DNA from: Crotalaria pallida | Taxonomy: Eukaryota > Streptophyta > Magnoliopsida > Fabales > Fabaceae | Direction of reading: 5' to 3' | Assembly: GCA_037953625.1 (NCBI GenBank) | Contig: CM075654.1 | Span: forward strand, 55,187,001 to 55,251,000 | DNA length: 64,000 bases | In this document: positions 46,677-58,403 of the stretch, piece by piece | Numbering within the stretch: position 1 is the first letter of the stretch | Layout: each line of letters starts with the position of its first letter | Translations under genes and position numbers: made by a program | Notes under the pieces: model-generated | Seen by the model: the letters and a program-made list of their open reading frames with translations, nothing else | Database searches by the model: none | What the model was told of the DNA's origin: nothing

Positions 46677-48690
46677 TTCATCACATAACAATGCCTTGAT
46701 GCTCAATCATATGATTATGAATGCACTTTATACTATTATGGTTTAACTCCTGAATCCAATGTAACACTTTCCACTTTACTTTATACACTTTAACACTTTC
46801 ATTGGATTCAGTGAATTAAACCTATTAGGTAACAATGAATGCACTTCTCCAATAACACTTTTTCCAATAATAACACAACCTCCTCACATACCCACCCTCC
46901 ACTCTGGGGAAAAACCGACCAGGAGTAAGTATTTCTCAACCTATAGTTAGGTGCTTCACCTCCACTTAGGAAGGTCCCTCGCTCACCCGCTTGCACAAAA
47001 CTTCACCTCCACTTAGGAAGGTCCCTCATGCGATTTGGATTGATTTGCCCAAATCGGGCTCTAGCAGAAATCACCCTCACTGGCCAAAATGAGCCAAAGT
47101 GATGGAATTACCCCGGTTTGCGTGGAACCAACCCCCAACACGGGAAGCGATCCCGTGTCCTTTGCAGGATCAAAGTTCCCCAAGATAATCCCATAATTCA
47201 CTCTTGCCCTCATCAATCGTAAACGACGTGTGTTTTTCCCCGCACACCTAAGGTCCACCTTACTCCGTAATGCACGTGTTTCTAATTCATTTTATGTGGC
47301 TTTTGTTAGTCAAACCTTTAATACTTTATATTCATTGAGTTGGGTTCTCTAGCTTAGGATTTGGCCATGCATTATAGATAGATAGCAACAAACACACACA
47401 TAGCAACACTAATAATCATCAACATACCATTCACACATTTCGTTCACTATAAAGTTCTAGGTCCATGACAATGCACCAATAATCATTTAACCATAAGTAA
47501 ACACATGCTATTCTAGATTGACCCTAGATTTCTATTCATTTAATTTCATAACTATTTTCACAATTCATTACTAAACTAATCCCTAAGTCCATAGCACACA
47601 TCCCATACCCAACATATAAAACACACAAGTCATATATCACATATTCAACATACCAAGAACACAAGTCACATATACACATAGGAAAATACATCTACTTATG
47701 CACTTATTACTATCACTAAGTCCCTTCCCTAATTAAAACCAAAGTACTCCCCCTTACCTCTTGAAGAGAAGAGGAGAAATTGAGATTGAGTTGGTGCTCC
47801 ACAACCAAGCTCCAAGCTAGCTTCTAGACTCTCATTCCATGCTCCTCAACACTTTCCTAAGCTCCCTTGAAGATTGCCTCACTCTATGAGAAGGATTGGA
47901 GAAGTTAGGGTTTGTGTGGGGATTTGGGGATTTAGAGAAAAGAGATGAAATTGGGGTTTTTGGGAGAGGAATCATAAGAAGGATTGATGGAGGGATGATT
48001 TGGTGTGTTAATTTCATTTGATTTGGTGTGGATTTGGGGGAAATTGAAAAACCCTAGGAGAGAAGGAAGAGAGAGTCATGAGAGAAGAGAGAGAAAGCCA
48101 TGAGAAAAATGCCCAATTCAACGTGATTTTTGGCTGATATAACAGGGGTTAATCGATTAACCCAAGTGGTTAATCGATTAATACTTGTTAATAGAACGTG
48201 GTTAATCGATTAATGTTGCCATTAATCGATTAGTACCAGAAGGTGGCTAAAAACTTAATCGATTAACCTATACCCTACTCGATTAGGGGCTGAATGTGGC
48301 CCAAGACTTAATCGATTAACCTATTAATCTGTTCAGCCCACTTAATCCCTTATACTTCGAATCGCTCTAACTTCTTCATTAACCATTGGATCTTTCTCAA
48401 ATTTTGAGACAAGCTTCCTAAGACACTTTTCTTAACATCCAACAGTGGAATTTGGGTTTGGAGCTATGGATATTAAATTCCTAATTTCCTAAGATCCTAT
48501 GCTCTTTAACTTATATTTATACTTCTAAAACTCACTTCTATACTAATTCTACTTCATCAAACCTACCCTTACTAAATTCTACATCCTAAACACATTCTAA
48601 ACATGCTCAAAGACTTGGAAACAACACTAATCTTAGCAAAATTCCATTAACTAAGGCACCTAATAATTTGGGAAAATCGGGGATGTTACA
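45953..48690 (-). mobile_element. nested solo LTR in pol B, target duplication AAAGA
   Basis: Same insertion point and duplication (45948-45952, 48691-48695) as in copy A; 2738 bp, sense strand minus. It keeps the perfect hairpin ACTCTCATCATATGAGAGT (46384-46402). A CA microsatellite of copy A is replaced by a C tract near 46537, and the palindrome array has lost one site (near 48315). Confidence 0.92.
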
Positions 48691-48696
48691 AAAGAG

Positions 48697-50223
48697 ATGC
48701 AGTTAATTCAAGAATTCAGTGAGCTCAACTTGAACATGCAGGTTAAAGAAAAGAGCATTGTTCTAGAAATGTTGCAGGTTACCAATGGCTTGATTGATCT
48801 TATTAGAGAAAGACAAGCTATTGAAGAAGAGTTACAGAAGTTGTTGGATGGGGCATCAGGCAATGAAGAGCCCGATTTTTTAAAAGGTTTTGATGGCATT
48901 ATCCGGTTTAGGGGCAGGATATGTGTTCCTATGGATTTCGAAGTTAGAAGGGATATCCTATGGGAAGCACATCAAACCAAAATGAATTTCCATCCCGGTG
49001 CAACGAAGATGTATCAAGATTTGAAGAAGATTTATTGGTGGCCAAAGTTGAAAACCGATGTAGCAGATCATGTATCTCATTGCCTTACTTGTCTGAAAGT
49101 TAAAATTGAGCATCAAAAGCCTGGTGGTCCTTTGCGATCGCTTGATATCCCGGAATGAAAGTGGGATAGCATAACCATGGACTTTGTGACGGGTCTACCT
49201 AGGACTGCTGCAGGATGTGATGCAGTTTGGGTGGTTGTGGACCGTCTAACAAAGTGTGCTCATTTTATCCCTATTCACAAGAAGTACACCCTGGAGAAGT
49301 TGACTCAGTTGTATATCAGGGACATAGTGAAACTACATGGTGTTCCTACCAGTATTGTATTCGATCGTGATCCGAGATTTCTGTCTAGATTTTGGCAGAG
49401 TCTTCAGCAGGCATTGGGTACTAAGCTGAAATTTAGTACGGCTTATCATCCGCAAACAGACGGACAATCTGAGCGTACTATCCAGACACTGGAGGACTTG
49501 TTGAGAGCATGTGTTCTGGAGCAGGCTGGTAGTTGGGAGCAGTTACTGCCGTTGATGGAGTTTACTTATAATAACAGCTTTCACTCCAGTATTGGTATGG
49601 CACCATTTGAGGCTCTCTACGGCAGAAAATGTAGGACGCCTCTGTGTTGGTTCCAGATAGGTGAGAATCTACTGACAGGTCCTGATATTGTGAAAGAAAC
49701 AACTGAGAAGATCACAATGATCAAGAACAAGATGAAAACTTCCCAGGATCGCCAGAAGAATTATGCTGATAGGCGAAGGAGACCTTTGGAATTTGATGTT
49801 GGGGATCATGTGTTTCTAAGAGTGTCTCCGGTTACAGGGATTGGTAGGGCAATTAAGTCCAAGAAACTAACTCCTCGGTTTGTTGGACCTTATGAGATTC
49901 TAGAGAAGGTTGACCCGGTAGCTTACAAGATTGCTTTGCCCCCTCACTTAGCCAGACTTCATGATGTATTTCATGTCTCACAGCAAAGGAAATACATTCA
50001 TGATCCTACTCATGTGGTCACTTTGAATGATTTGCCTTTGAAGGAGAATTTGACTTTTGAGGTGTTCCCAGTGAGGATTGAAGATAGGCAAGTGAGACAA
50101 TTGAGAGGCAAGGAGATTAGCTTGGTAAAAGTTATATGGAGTAGGAACAATGTGGAGGAGGCTACTCTGGAGTTGGAAAGCAAGATCAGACAATCTCATC
50201 CACACTTGTTTGACGACAACTGA
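48697..50223 (+). pseudogene. integrase and C-terminal region, copy B
   Basis: Zinc region (HPGATKMYQDLKK, HCLTCLKVK, with Leu replacing Gln relative to A), then a Trp-to-stop change (TGA 49156) just before MDFVTGLP. The core reads FDRDPRFLS (Ser-to-Phe relative to A) and QSERTIQTLEDLL, so the three acidic residues (MDF, DRD, and the Glu of SER or LED) are retained. The C-terminal GPY-like part (RFVGPYEILEKV) and a chromodomain-like end (KVIWSRNNVEEAT, SHPHLFDDN) follow. Continuous from 49177 to 50223. Confidence 0.9.
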
Positions 50224-50259
50224 ATTTCGAGGACGAAATTCAGGTAAGTGGGAGAGGAT

Positions 50260-52632
50260 TGTAACATCCCAAACTTAATTTATAGTGATGGGCTTAGGGT
50301 AGAAGAAATGAAGATATAAGTTATAAATTTGGCCAAATGTGCATGTAACCTTAGGTTTAAAACATAGAAACTTAGGGAATTTAGAATAACAAGATTGGTA
50401 GCTCAAAATATAAATTCTACCGTTGGATGTGAAGTAGGATAGGTGAGGAAGCTTGCTTTAAAATTTGAGGAAGATCCAACGGGTAAAGAAGTTATGGCAT
50501 TTCAAAGTATTGAGTAATGCTTGATTCAGCAGGTTAATCGATTAACCTATGGGTTAATCGATTAGTGCCTGAATGTTGTGCAAAAGTTAATCGATTAATC
50601 CACTGGCTAATCGATTAGGGCCAGAAAGTGTGCAAAAAATTAATCGATTAGGGCTAACTGATGATCTTTGGCCAAATTACATGGGGTTAATCGATTAACT
50701 GGGACTGCTAATCGATTAACCCAGTCTGCTGATGAAAAAAAATAAAAGCAACCACACGTTATTTTCTTTCCTAAGTCGACCTCTTCTCTTTTTCTTGCTC
50801 TAGGGCACAAAGCACTTTGTTCCATTAATCAAGATTCAAGTATTATTGTATCCCAATCCATCATCAAATCTCATTCCTTCTGAACTCCAAGTAAGTACCC
50901 AAGCTCTTGATTCTCTCTTTCTCTCCCTTATGGTTCGATTATCTCTCTCTCTCTTGCTCCCTTGGAGTTTTCAATCTTCAACCTAGGGAACTCTAGTTTG
51001 GTTTACGGATTCCCTCAAGTTCTAGGGCAAAGCTTAACAATTTGTTTTATTATTCTATTGGTATTAGGTTCCTCCCTCTTCTCTTGAATTGTGGCCAATT
51101 CTCAAGTGTAGGACAAGTACAAATCTCTCTATCTCTAAGAACTTGAGGTAAGGAGGTTTGTGTTACCGTATTCTAGGGGGTGGGTTGTATTATGTTTATA
51201 GTGGGTTGCTAAGTGTTATGTGCTAAATTTAGAATAAAAACCCTAAGATAGATAATATTGTATAAAGTATTGAAATATGATAATTTGTGCTAAAAGGTGA
51301 TATTGTTATTTGATGTGTGTGATAATGTATTGCTCTAATTGTATGGAAATTTGGTAGTATAATTGGATAAAGTAAATAATGGTCCTATGACATTGAATGC
51401 AAGACTTTAAAATATGGTGGTGCACTTTCAAAAGGCTAAAGGTAAATTGATTAAAGGAACCAGTCTTGTAAGACGTTGTCGGGGTTGTGGGACTGTACGC
51501 ATCGACTGGTTTGGTTTGAGGTCGTGTAAGACGTTGTCCGGGTTGTGGGTCTGTACGCATCGACTGATATGATTTGATATCTTGTAAGACGTTGTTCGGG
51601 TTGTGGGACTGTACGCATAGACTTGTGCGATCCAGATCTTGTAAGACGTTGTCCGGGTTGTGGGACTGTACGCATAGATCGCGTAAGACGCCATAGTGCG
51701 CAGCTGTAAGACGTTGTCCGGGTTGTGGGACTGTGTGCAATGATGGATCCACGTGAATAAACTTCCCAATGTTATGAGAAACTCAAGGCATATGTAAAGA
51801 GAAAAGAAGTTATGGAAAATCAAGAGAATTGATGAAAAAGGCATATGTGTGAATCAAGTGGAAAATACATGCGGTAAACGATTAGTGAATGGTACAAAGA
51901 AAGAATTGTGATGTTAAACATATGAGATTGAGAAATGTGTCAACTTGTATATTCAGGGAAATGTATGAAATAATGAACTTTAAAACTATGAAAGAACTAT
52001 TTCTATTATGGAAATTAAAATAATTGAATTGTTTGGGAATGCTTAATTGGCTTATATGCACTATATGATTATATGTGTTTGGCTTGGTAGTTCAGTATAG
52101 CATGATAGAAACTGCTTCCCTATTTTATTGTGTAATACTCACCTCTTTACCATTTTTCTTGTACTGAGTTGGAGTATGCACATGGACCGGCTGAGCAGGA
52201 TTACTCTCCCTCACAGGGGGAGTAGGGTTGTAGGAATTTAGTTGCATTATATTGACCTAAGCCTTCATATTATTTTGATGTATATGTGATGTATATGTGA
52301 TGTATATGTGGGGCATGGTATATGTTTTATTTTGGGGCATGGTTCATACTTAGACTTTCTACTAGCACTCTGAGATTGATACAACTTATTTTATTTTTGA
52401 GCCCATGTATATGATGCATATATATATATATATATATATATATGATTAGAGCCCTGCTGGCTTCTGTTGATATTATGTGAATGTGTTAATCAGGTTGAAA
52501 ATTTAGAAAAGTCCGAAAAACAAACGAAACTCCGTCCGTTTGACGGTTGATTTTTAATAAATAAAAAGGAATTTTTAAGTCCGCATTTTTAACATAAGGG
52601 GAATTAAGGGTAATTAATTATAGGGTATTACA
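50260..52632 (+). mobile_element. LTR 3 of the complex
   Basis: 2373 bp, beginning TGTAACATCCC; the end GGTATTACA has one change from GGTGTTACA. Five-unit tandem array at 51465-51737. The donor GAG|GTAAGG at 51148 is intact, but the acceptor has mutated (ATTTTTCTTGTAC instead of ATTTTTCAGGTAC, about 52152-52164). The hairpin near 52203 keeps pairing through a T-G wobble. A (TA)n tract lies at 52417-52443. Confidence 0.93.
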
Positions 52633-53457
52633 AAATACATTTCCGATTTTTAAAATGCGGAATCGCTTCCGAGTTTTTAAAGTCGGAAGTATTTCGACTT
52701 TTTAAGGGTGGAAATAGATAATTTTTCAAAATCCCTAAAATGTCCCTGCGTGAACCGTCCACCTTCCTTTTCAAATAAAATCGAAACGGCTTTCCTCTCT
52801 CTCTTATAACTTCCTCTCTCACGTTTCACACACACACACTCACTCTCTCAAACTTTAACTCTCTCAACCGTCTCTCTCAATCCTCTCTCTCAATCGATGT
52901 TGCCACCTTCTCGGTGCCCATTCGTCATTCCTTGTCTCTCTTCATCCTTCCTCGGTTCCCCTTCTCTATCAAGGGAAACTGAGTTACTTACTTGATAGAG
53001 AAGGGGAACCGAGGAAGGATGAAGAGAGGCAAGGAATGACGAATGGACACCGAGAAGGAGGCAACACCGATTGAGAGAGAGGATTAAGAGAGACGGTTGA
53101 GAGAGTGAGTGTGTGTGTGAAACGTGAGAGAGGGAGTTATAAGGGAGGGAGGAAAGCCGTTTCGATTTTATTTGAAAAGGAAGGTGGACGGTTCACGTAG
53201 GGGCATTTTAGGGATTTTGAAAAATTCTCTATTTCCGCCCTTAAAAAGTCGGAATACTTCCGCCTTTAAAAACTTGGAAGCGATTCCGCCTTTTAAAAAT
53301 CGGAAATGTATTTTAATTTTTGTTTCCGCCTTTTGTTAAGCGGAATATAAATTCCGCCTTAGTAGAGTCGGAAGCCATTATTGACTTAAGGGCAGAATGG
53401 TTCATGAAAGAACGAAATGGAGGCCAAAAAGTCGAATGTGGGGTTCAAAAAGAAAAT

Positions 53458-54922
53458 GTCTTTTTTTTTCTCTTCTGAAGCAAGTTACCCTTGGAATGTT
53501 TTCTCAATTACAAAGTAGGCTACATTTGAGTTCAAGTTACTCATGGTAAGTGAACATTCATTTTTAGAAATAATTAAAATTTATAAGCCCATTATTTGTT
53601 TTGTGAAGGTCAAGTATGTAAGGATAGATGATTGTAATTTTTTAAACATATTTTCAATGTATGAGGATTGAATGTGCCACGATTGTTTAAGCAACAATCC
53701 AATTATCTTTATAGGCAACTTTGGTGAGTAAATTCGAGTTTTCAACTTCCATCTCCTAGGTTGGTACTTCTATTATTCATTGCGGTTTTTTTCCTTGAAG
53801 ACATCCCTACAGTGCAAGAAGTATACTTGATTTGATCTGGTATAAAAAAGGAAAAGATATTTTGCAAGAAACATCTTAAATTGTAGGTTTTTTTTTTTTT
53901 AAATTTTAATCTTAACTTTGTATCTCATTTTTTTATTCATCTATTGATCTACGTAGAAATGTCTTAGATATCAATGTAAGGTTGGATGATATAATTCAAA
54001 AGATGAGGAAACACTAAAAAAAAATCATTAATAAGACGAAACTTATGGCACTCTAATTATATAGAAGACCTCTTTTTGATTTAGGCGAGATAAAAATAAA
54101 TTTATTTTAATAAAAAGAGAGAAATATGAAAAAAAAAAATCAAATAAAATAGATAAGGAAAATTTTGTGAAAAAAAACCTTTGAATCAGAATCTACTACG
54201 AAGAGAAGATGTTAGACACCTCACAAAACGGTATCTTAATTGATCAATTGGATGTTACTTAAAAACTTTTATTTTATCGTTAATTTATTTGAAAAAGAAA
54301 CAAGGTTTTTATTAATTTTAAGCCTGGCAGGATAATGTTTGCCTATGTATCAATAAATACAATAGAAAACTTAAAGTTAAGTAATTCTTTTAAAAAATGA
54401 TTGTTGATTGGATTGCTTTTGATTCCTTTCATGTTCTATTAAATTATTATTTTTTAAATATGTTGCACAAAAAATTGAGCTAGTCAGTAAAAATAGTTTC
54501 ATCTCTATTTTATTTATTTATTCTTTTTAAAAGTTGAGTTATTATAAAGCTTTTAAAATTATTATACAAATATATAATTTGATGAAAACAAATTAAATAT
54601 TGAAATGCTTAAATAATTCAAGTTGAGAATTGAGATCAATAAATCACAATGAAGTATCTTTCTAGTTGGGCTCACAAGGTTTTTTGGAAGAATTGTGAGA
54701 GGTACAATCATAGGGTGAGGAATCCCTTGAGAGGAGTGAGGTATCTTGGAAGCATGATTGTACAAACATTTTAAAAAAAATAAAATAAAGTGAAGCAAAT
54801 CTTCCAATCTAGAACGTGAGGCTCGGATGTAGCTCTCGAAAGGTTGAGAGTGAATCATAATATATCGGCATATCAAATCTTCTATCCCTTCTCTTCTTTA
54901 TGCTTTTGATTTCCTATATTTG
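53458..54922. other. no gene recognised
   Basis: AT-rich sequence between the foldback element and the next LTR. Short frames (for example minus 54562-54876) have no recognisable features. GC-richer patches at 54660-54760 contain repeated GAGAGGT and AATCCCTTGAGAGG-like words without clear structure. Confidence 0.4.
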
Positions 54923-55293
54923 TGTAACACCCTATTTATAATTACCCTTAATTACCCCATAATAAAATAGTGACTTAAAAATTTCGTTTTAGAAACTCAT
55001 TAACTTATAAAAATCTCTGTCAAATCGGACAGAGTTTCCTTTGTTTTATGGACATTCCATAAATTAAGTTTTTCATGTAACCTGTGCAAATCAAAATATT
55101 CATTTCCTCCAGAGGCCATCAGGGCCAAATTATCAAAGTGCAACAAGTGCATCCACATCAGAGTTAAAATACATCAGAGACAACAGAAAATAAATAAAAT
55201 TAGTGAAGTTGTTAAAGCTTTCCCAAAAATAGACTTCCCACCCAAAGGAAGTGGTCCTGGACCCACCCAAAGATAAACGTTTGTAGTTTATAC
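54923..55293 (-). mobile_element. outer LTR (minus), first part, split by gag-only element
   Basis: It begins TGTAACACCC, the complement of the usual GGGTGTTACA end, and continues to the TATAC duplication at 55289-55293. It contains CTCTGTC and GACAGAG as an inverted repeat near 55014-55032. The LTR resumes at 63588 and runs past the window edge. Confidence 0.8.
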
Positions 55294-55610
55294 TGTAATA
55301 CCCTCACTTTTATTAGTAATTATTAGGTTTTATAAAAATCGGAGTTTGAAAATTTCGATTTAGTACTTAATTTTCTTTAAAAGGTTTTACGAAAATTCGG
55401 CAGAGTTTCCTCTGTTTTCCGGACTTCCCAAAATTTTTCTTCTAAAAACCTGTCAGTCCAGAAACTTTTAAAACATAAACAACAACAGTCTAATAGTTAT
55501 ATCAGATCCTAATGCCCGATGCATACGAAGTTCAGGGCGTACAACTATTACATATTTTAAATCACAAAATAGTTGTCTACTCAAAATATAATATATGTAT
55601 ATATATGTTC

Positions 55611-55627
55611 ACTCCACGTGGTGGAAT
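55611..55627 (-). other. conserved triloop hairpin (gag-only element)
   Basis: The sense strand ATTCCACCACGTGGAGT forms a 7-bp stem including one U-G wobble, loop CAC, 46 bases after the acceptor. In the 5' LTR the corresponding sequence loses only the loop-closing pair. Confidence 0.6.
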
Positions 55628-55672
55628 GAAGATCCTGCCCGGCCAACACTGGTGTATGCTCCACTTGTGTAC

Positions 55673-57176
55673 CTGAAAAATAATAACAACACAGGGGAAG
55701 CATCACACAGCACTTAAAAAGGAGATTTCTAAGCAGATATATACGACACGCCAAAACTATTCAAGCCTATGCTATGCTACACAATTCATGTTCTTCTTTC
55801 CTCTTTACCTTTTAACTGTTTCCCAATTCTTTTTCTTTCTAATTGTTTTCTTTTAGATAATCATTAACCTCTAATTATTCTTGTTACTCACTACTTTCTT
55901 TATTTTCCTTTTTATTCTCATTCTCATTACCCTTTATCCATTTTCCATTCAAATTCTTCTTGATCGACACGCCCTCACAGGCTCGCATCGATGCCGATAC
56001 GCCCTCACAGGCTCGCATCGGACTTTCACTTTCTTTTCTAATCGACACGCCCTCACAGGTTCGCATCGATGCCGATACGCCCTCACAGGCTCGCATCGGA
56101 CTTTCACTTTCTTTTCTAATCGACACGCCCTCACAGGCTCGCATCGATGCCGATACGCCCTCACAGGCTCGCATCGGACTTTCACTTTCTTTTCTAATCG
56201 ACACGCCCTCACAGGCTCGCATCGATGCCGATACGCCCTCACAGGCTCGCATCGGACTTTCACTTTCTTTTTTAATCGACACGCCCTCACAGGCTCGCAT
56301 CGATGCCGATACGCCCTCACAGGCTCGCATCGGACTTTCATCTGTCCTTTCTAATCGACACGCCCTCACAGGCTCGCATCGGTGCCGATACGCCTTCGCA
56401 GGCCGCATCGGATTTTTGTCCTTTACCTTTCCTTATCTTTTTCGGTTTCTCAACCTTTTCTTTTCTGATTTACTATATTATTCTCTTTTCTCTCATCCCA
56501 CTATTTAGGGACTTAACATCACATTATTTACTTTCCATTATTTTCAACATTTCACTTTACTAATTTATTCTTACCTTTAACTAACTCTATCTAACTTGGT
56601 CTTATGCCTGATATTTTAATTCTTGTTACTAGCACTTAGTTAATTCCATTCCTTCCCTTTTCTTTTTCGTCTTCTCTTCCTTTGTTTCTTTTTCCTACAT
56701 CACTCATATTTGATAATACCTAGCTCATGCCTTTAGGACCAATTATATTATCTCTTTTCCCGTTAACTCTCCCTTTCTTATTTTCCGTTTATTTCTTTCC
56801 TCTAATGGCTAATTACTCATCCACTCCATTTATTTCTATTAACCTTATTTTATCTTAATTTAGTTCTCAACTCATTCCTACACTTTCTTTATTTAAGTCC
56901 GACTCTCCATAGTTAATCTCTAATTTCTCCCTTTTCTCACTTACGCTACACACTCGTTCTTATAATTCCGTTTATTTATTTATTTCTTATTATTCCATTT
57001 ATTTCGTCGCTAATTGTTTCAACTCTTCTTTAACTAAATTTTCTTTCCTAATTTTCTTCCTTCATTATTAGCGGGCTACTCTAAGGTTCATTAACAATTA
57101 ACATTCCCCCGGTCCTAGCGATAGATATAACTACCCAGAAATGCACCCCTTAAGGACTGGTAATGAAACCCCTTAC
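55673..57176 (-). other. predicted leader intron of the gag-only element LTR
   Basis: On the minus strand the donor CCGAG|GTAAGG is at 57176 and the acceptor TTTTTCAG|GTACAC ends at 55673. The tandem array lies inside. The 5' LTR (60572-63587) has the same signals. Confidence 0.6.
55965..56413. repeat. 78-bp tandem array, about 6 units
   Basis: Each unit holds two copies of CGCCCTCACAGGCTCGCATC separated by GATGCCGATA, followed by a CT-rich spacer (TTTCACTTTCTTTTCTAA). Long open frames in several phases on both strands are by-products of the period being a multiple of three. Confidence 0.93.
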
Positions 57177-57889
57177 CTCGGTTGACGAAGGTAAAGAGAG
57201 AACCTCAACTCCGAAGAGGGAGCGGCGATCTGTGAAGCTTTAGCGATCCGGGCGATGAACGGGTCGACGGGGATCGACGCCGGTGGTGAGAGCAATCACG
57301 GCTGAACCTAGGCAAGAGCTCCAAGCTTTGGCGCACCCGACACGAGCCCGGTACGGTCACGGGTCGGTAACGGCGCCGGTGAGATCCGTGTAGAGAGAGA
57401 GAGGGATCAAAGCCAAGGGGAAGAGAAACAGGGAGAGAGAGAGAGATCTTGATGGTGGTGGAGTTCTTGGCAATGGCGGACGGAGGTGGGTGGCTCGTGG
57501 TGGTTGGAAGAGAGAGAAAGTAAAGCCCTAGGTGAGAGAGAGAATGGTTCATGGAGGTGAGAGAGAAAGAGGGAGCTTGAGGGAAAGATCCATGGGGAGG
57601 GAGGAGTTGGTGATGATGTTGATGATGATGGTGGTTGTGGGTGGCGGCCGCAGGCGGTGGTGGTGGTGGCGGTTCAGAGGGAAGTGGTGGTGGTGGTGAT
57701 TTTGTGTGGAGGAGGGAGAAGAAGAGAGAGAGAGCTTAATAGGGAGAGAGAGAGAGATGGAGGAGGAAGAAGGTGATGATGGGTGGTGGTTGGGGGTGAG
57801 CCATGGAGGTTTGGTAGGTGTTGAGGGGTTGATTTGGGTGAGGGAGGGAGTAATGGTGCGGAAAAATGAGAAAGGAGGGAGGTTGGTGC

Positions 57890-58035
57890 GTGTTTTATAG
57901 GTCTGGTGCTGTTTTGGTCGCGTCGGTGCGCTTGGGCGCTGTGCTGGGTGCGCCTGGGCGCGAAAGTGGCTGGCTGGTGCATCTGATGCGCCCTGGTGCG
58001 CCTGGGCGTGCACCGGTGCGCCTGGGCGTGCACCA
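57890..58035 (-). promoter_or_regulatory. GCGCC/GGCGC interrupted-palindrome array and TATA box
   Basis: Six or so copies of GGTGCGCCTGGGCG or close variants (plus-strand spelling), each holding GCGCC and GGCGC around TG, lie between the conserved GAAGAAGTTATGG block and a TATA box (CTATAAAAC on the minus strand, 57893-57900). The 5' LTR has one unit fewer (63123-63225). Confidence 0.65.
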
Positions 58036-58403
58036 GTGATCCCAGTCTTCGATTCGCCATAACTTCTTCGTTAACCGTCGGATCGGGCCCAAATTTTTAG
58101 ACAAGCTTCTCAACCCCTTAAAATTCATATCCAACGGTGGAATTTAATTTCTTAACATCCTATAATAAATTCCTAATTTTCTCTTTTCGGCTGATTTCCA
58201 ACATTTAAAACGCCGATTTAACTCCCGATTTCGCTTAGATAATTTTGCCCCTTGCTACCAATGTCTCATACACAACCCCTAATACTTATAATTACTACTC
58301 ACCTAGCTCCCAAAATTATTTAAGCAATTAATCTACCCATTCTTTCCACTTTAATTCCATTAATTCATTAATTATTGCTTGGAATTAAATTAGGGATGTT
58401 ACA

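Larger units (their letters stand above)
26557..52632 (+). mobile_element. Ty3/gypsy Tekay-like tandem complex (LTR-int-LTR-int-LTR)
   Basis: It starts TGTAACATCCC at 26557 and ends GGTATTACA at 52632, with the target duplication AAATA on both sides (26552-26556 and 52633-52637). The layout is a disrupted first LTR, internal region A (33192-40485), LTR 2 (40486-42960), internal region B (42961-50259) and LTR 3 (50260-52632). The period is about 9.77 kb. Gene order protease, RT, RNase H, integrase, then a C-terminal region ending SHPHLF is typical of chromoviruses of the Tekay/Del type. Both internal regions carry the same nested solo LTR. All copies are decayed. Confidence 0.9.
26408..53457. 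mobile_element. foldback element split by the 26-kb retrotransposon complex
   Basis: The outer left part (26408-26556) and the right part (52633-53457) together form an element of about 970 bp that is nearly one inverted repeat. The left begins ATTTTCTTTTTGAACCC and the right ends GGGTTCAAAAAGAAAAT. CCGCTTAACAAAAGGCGGA in the left arm (26522-26540) is matched by the complement at 53328-53345. The centre is at about 52974-52990. The arms carry CGGAAGT and CGGAAAT-type repeats and a CT/GA-rich section. No coding region. The gypsy complex sits about 150 bp from the left end. Confidence 0.85.
55294..58403 (-). mobile_element. 3' LTR of the gag-only element
   Basis: 3110 bp; on the plus strand it starts TGTAATACCC and ends GGATGTTACA. 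In the sense direction it has the conserved block (complement of CCATAACTTCTTCGTTAACC, 58058-58077), a GGTGCGCCTGGGCG array, a TATA box, a GA/CT-rich leader, a donor at 57176, a tandem array, an acceptor at 55673, and a hairpin. Confidence 0.93.

Noticed and set aside
36159..48690. Reading the nested solo LTRs as introns of pol
   Set aside because: They have LTR termini, AAAGA duplications and opposite orientation, and lack splice sites in the pol sense.
55881..56508. Repetitive open frames on both strands (for example IDTPSQARIDADTPSQARIG)
   Set aside because: The 78-bp unit is a multiple of three, so several frames stay open. No start context, and the same sequence lies inside an LTR.
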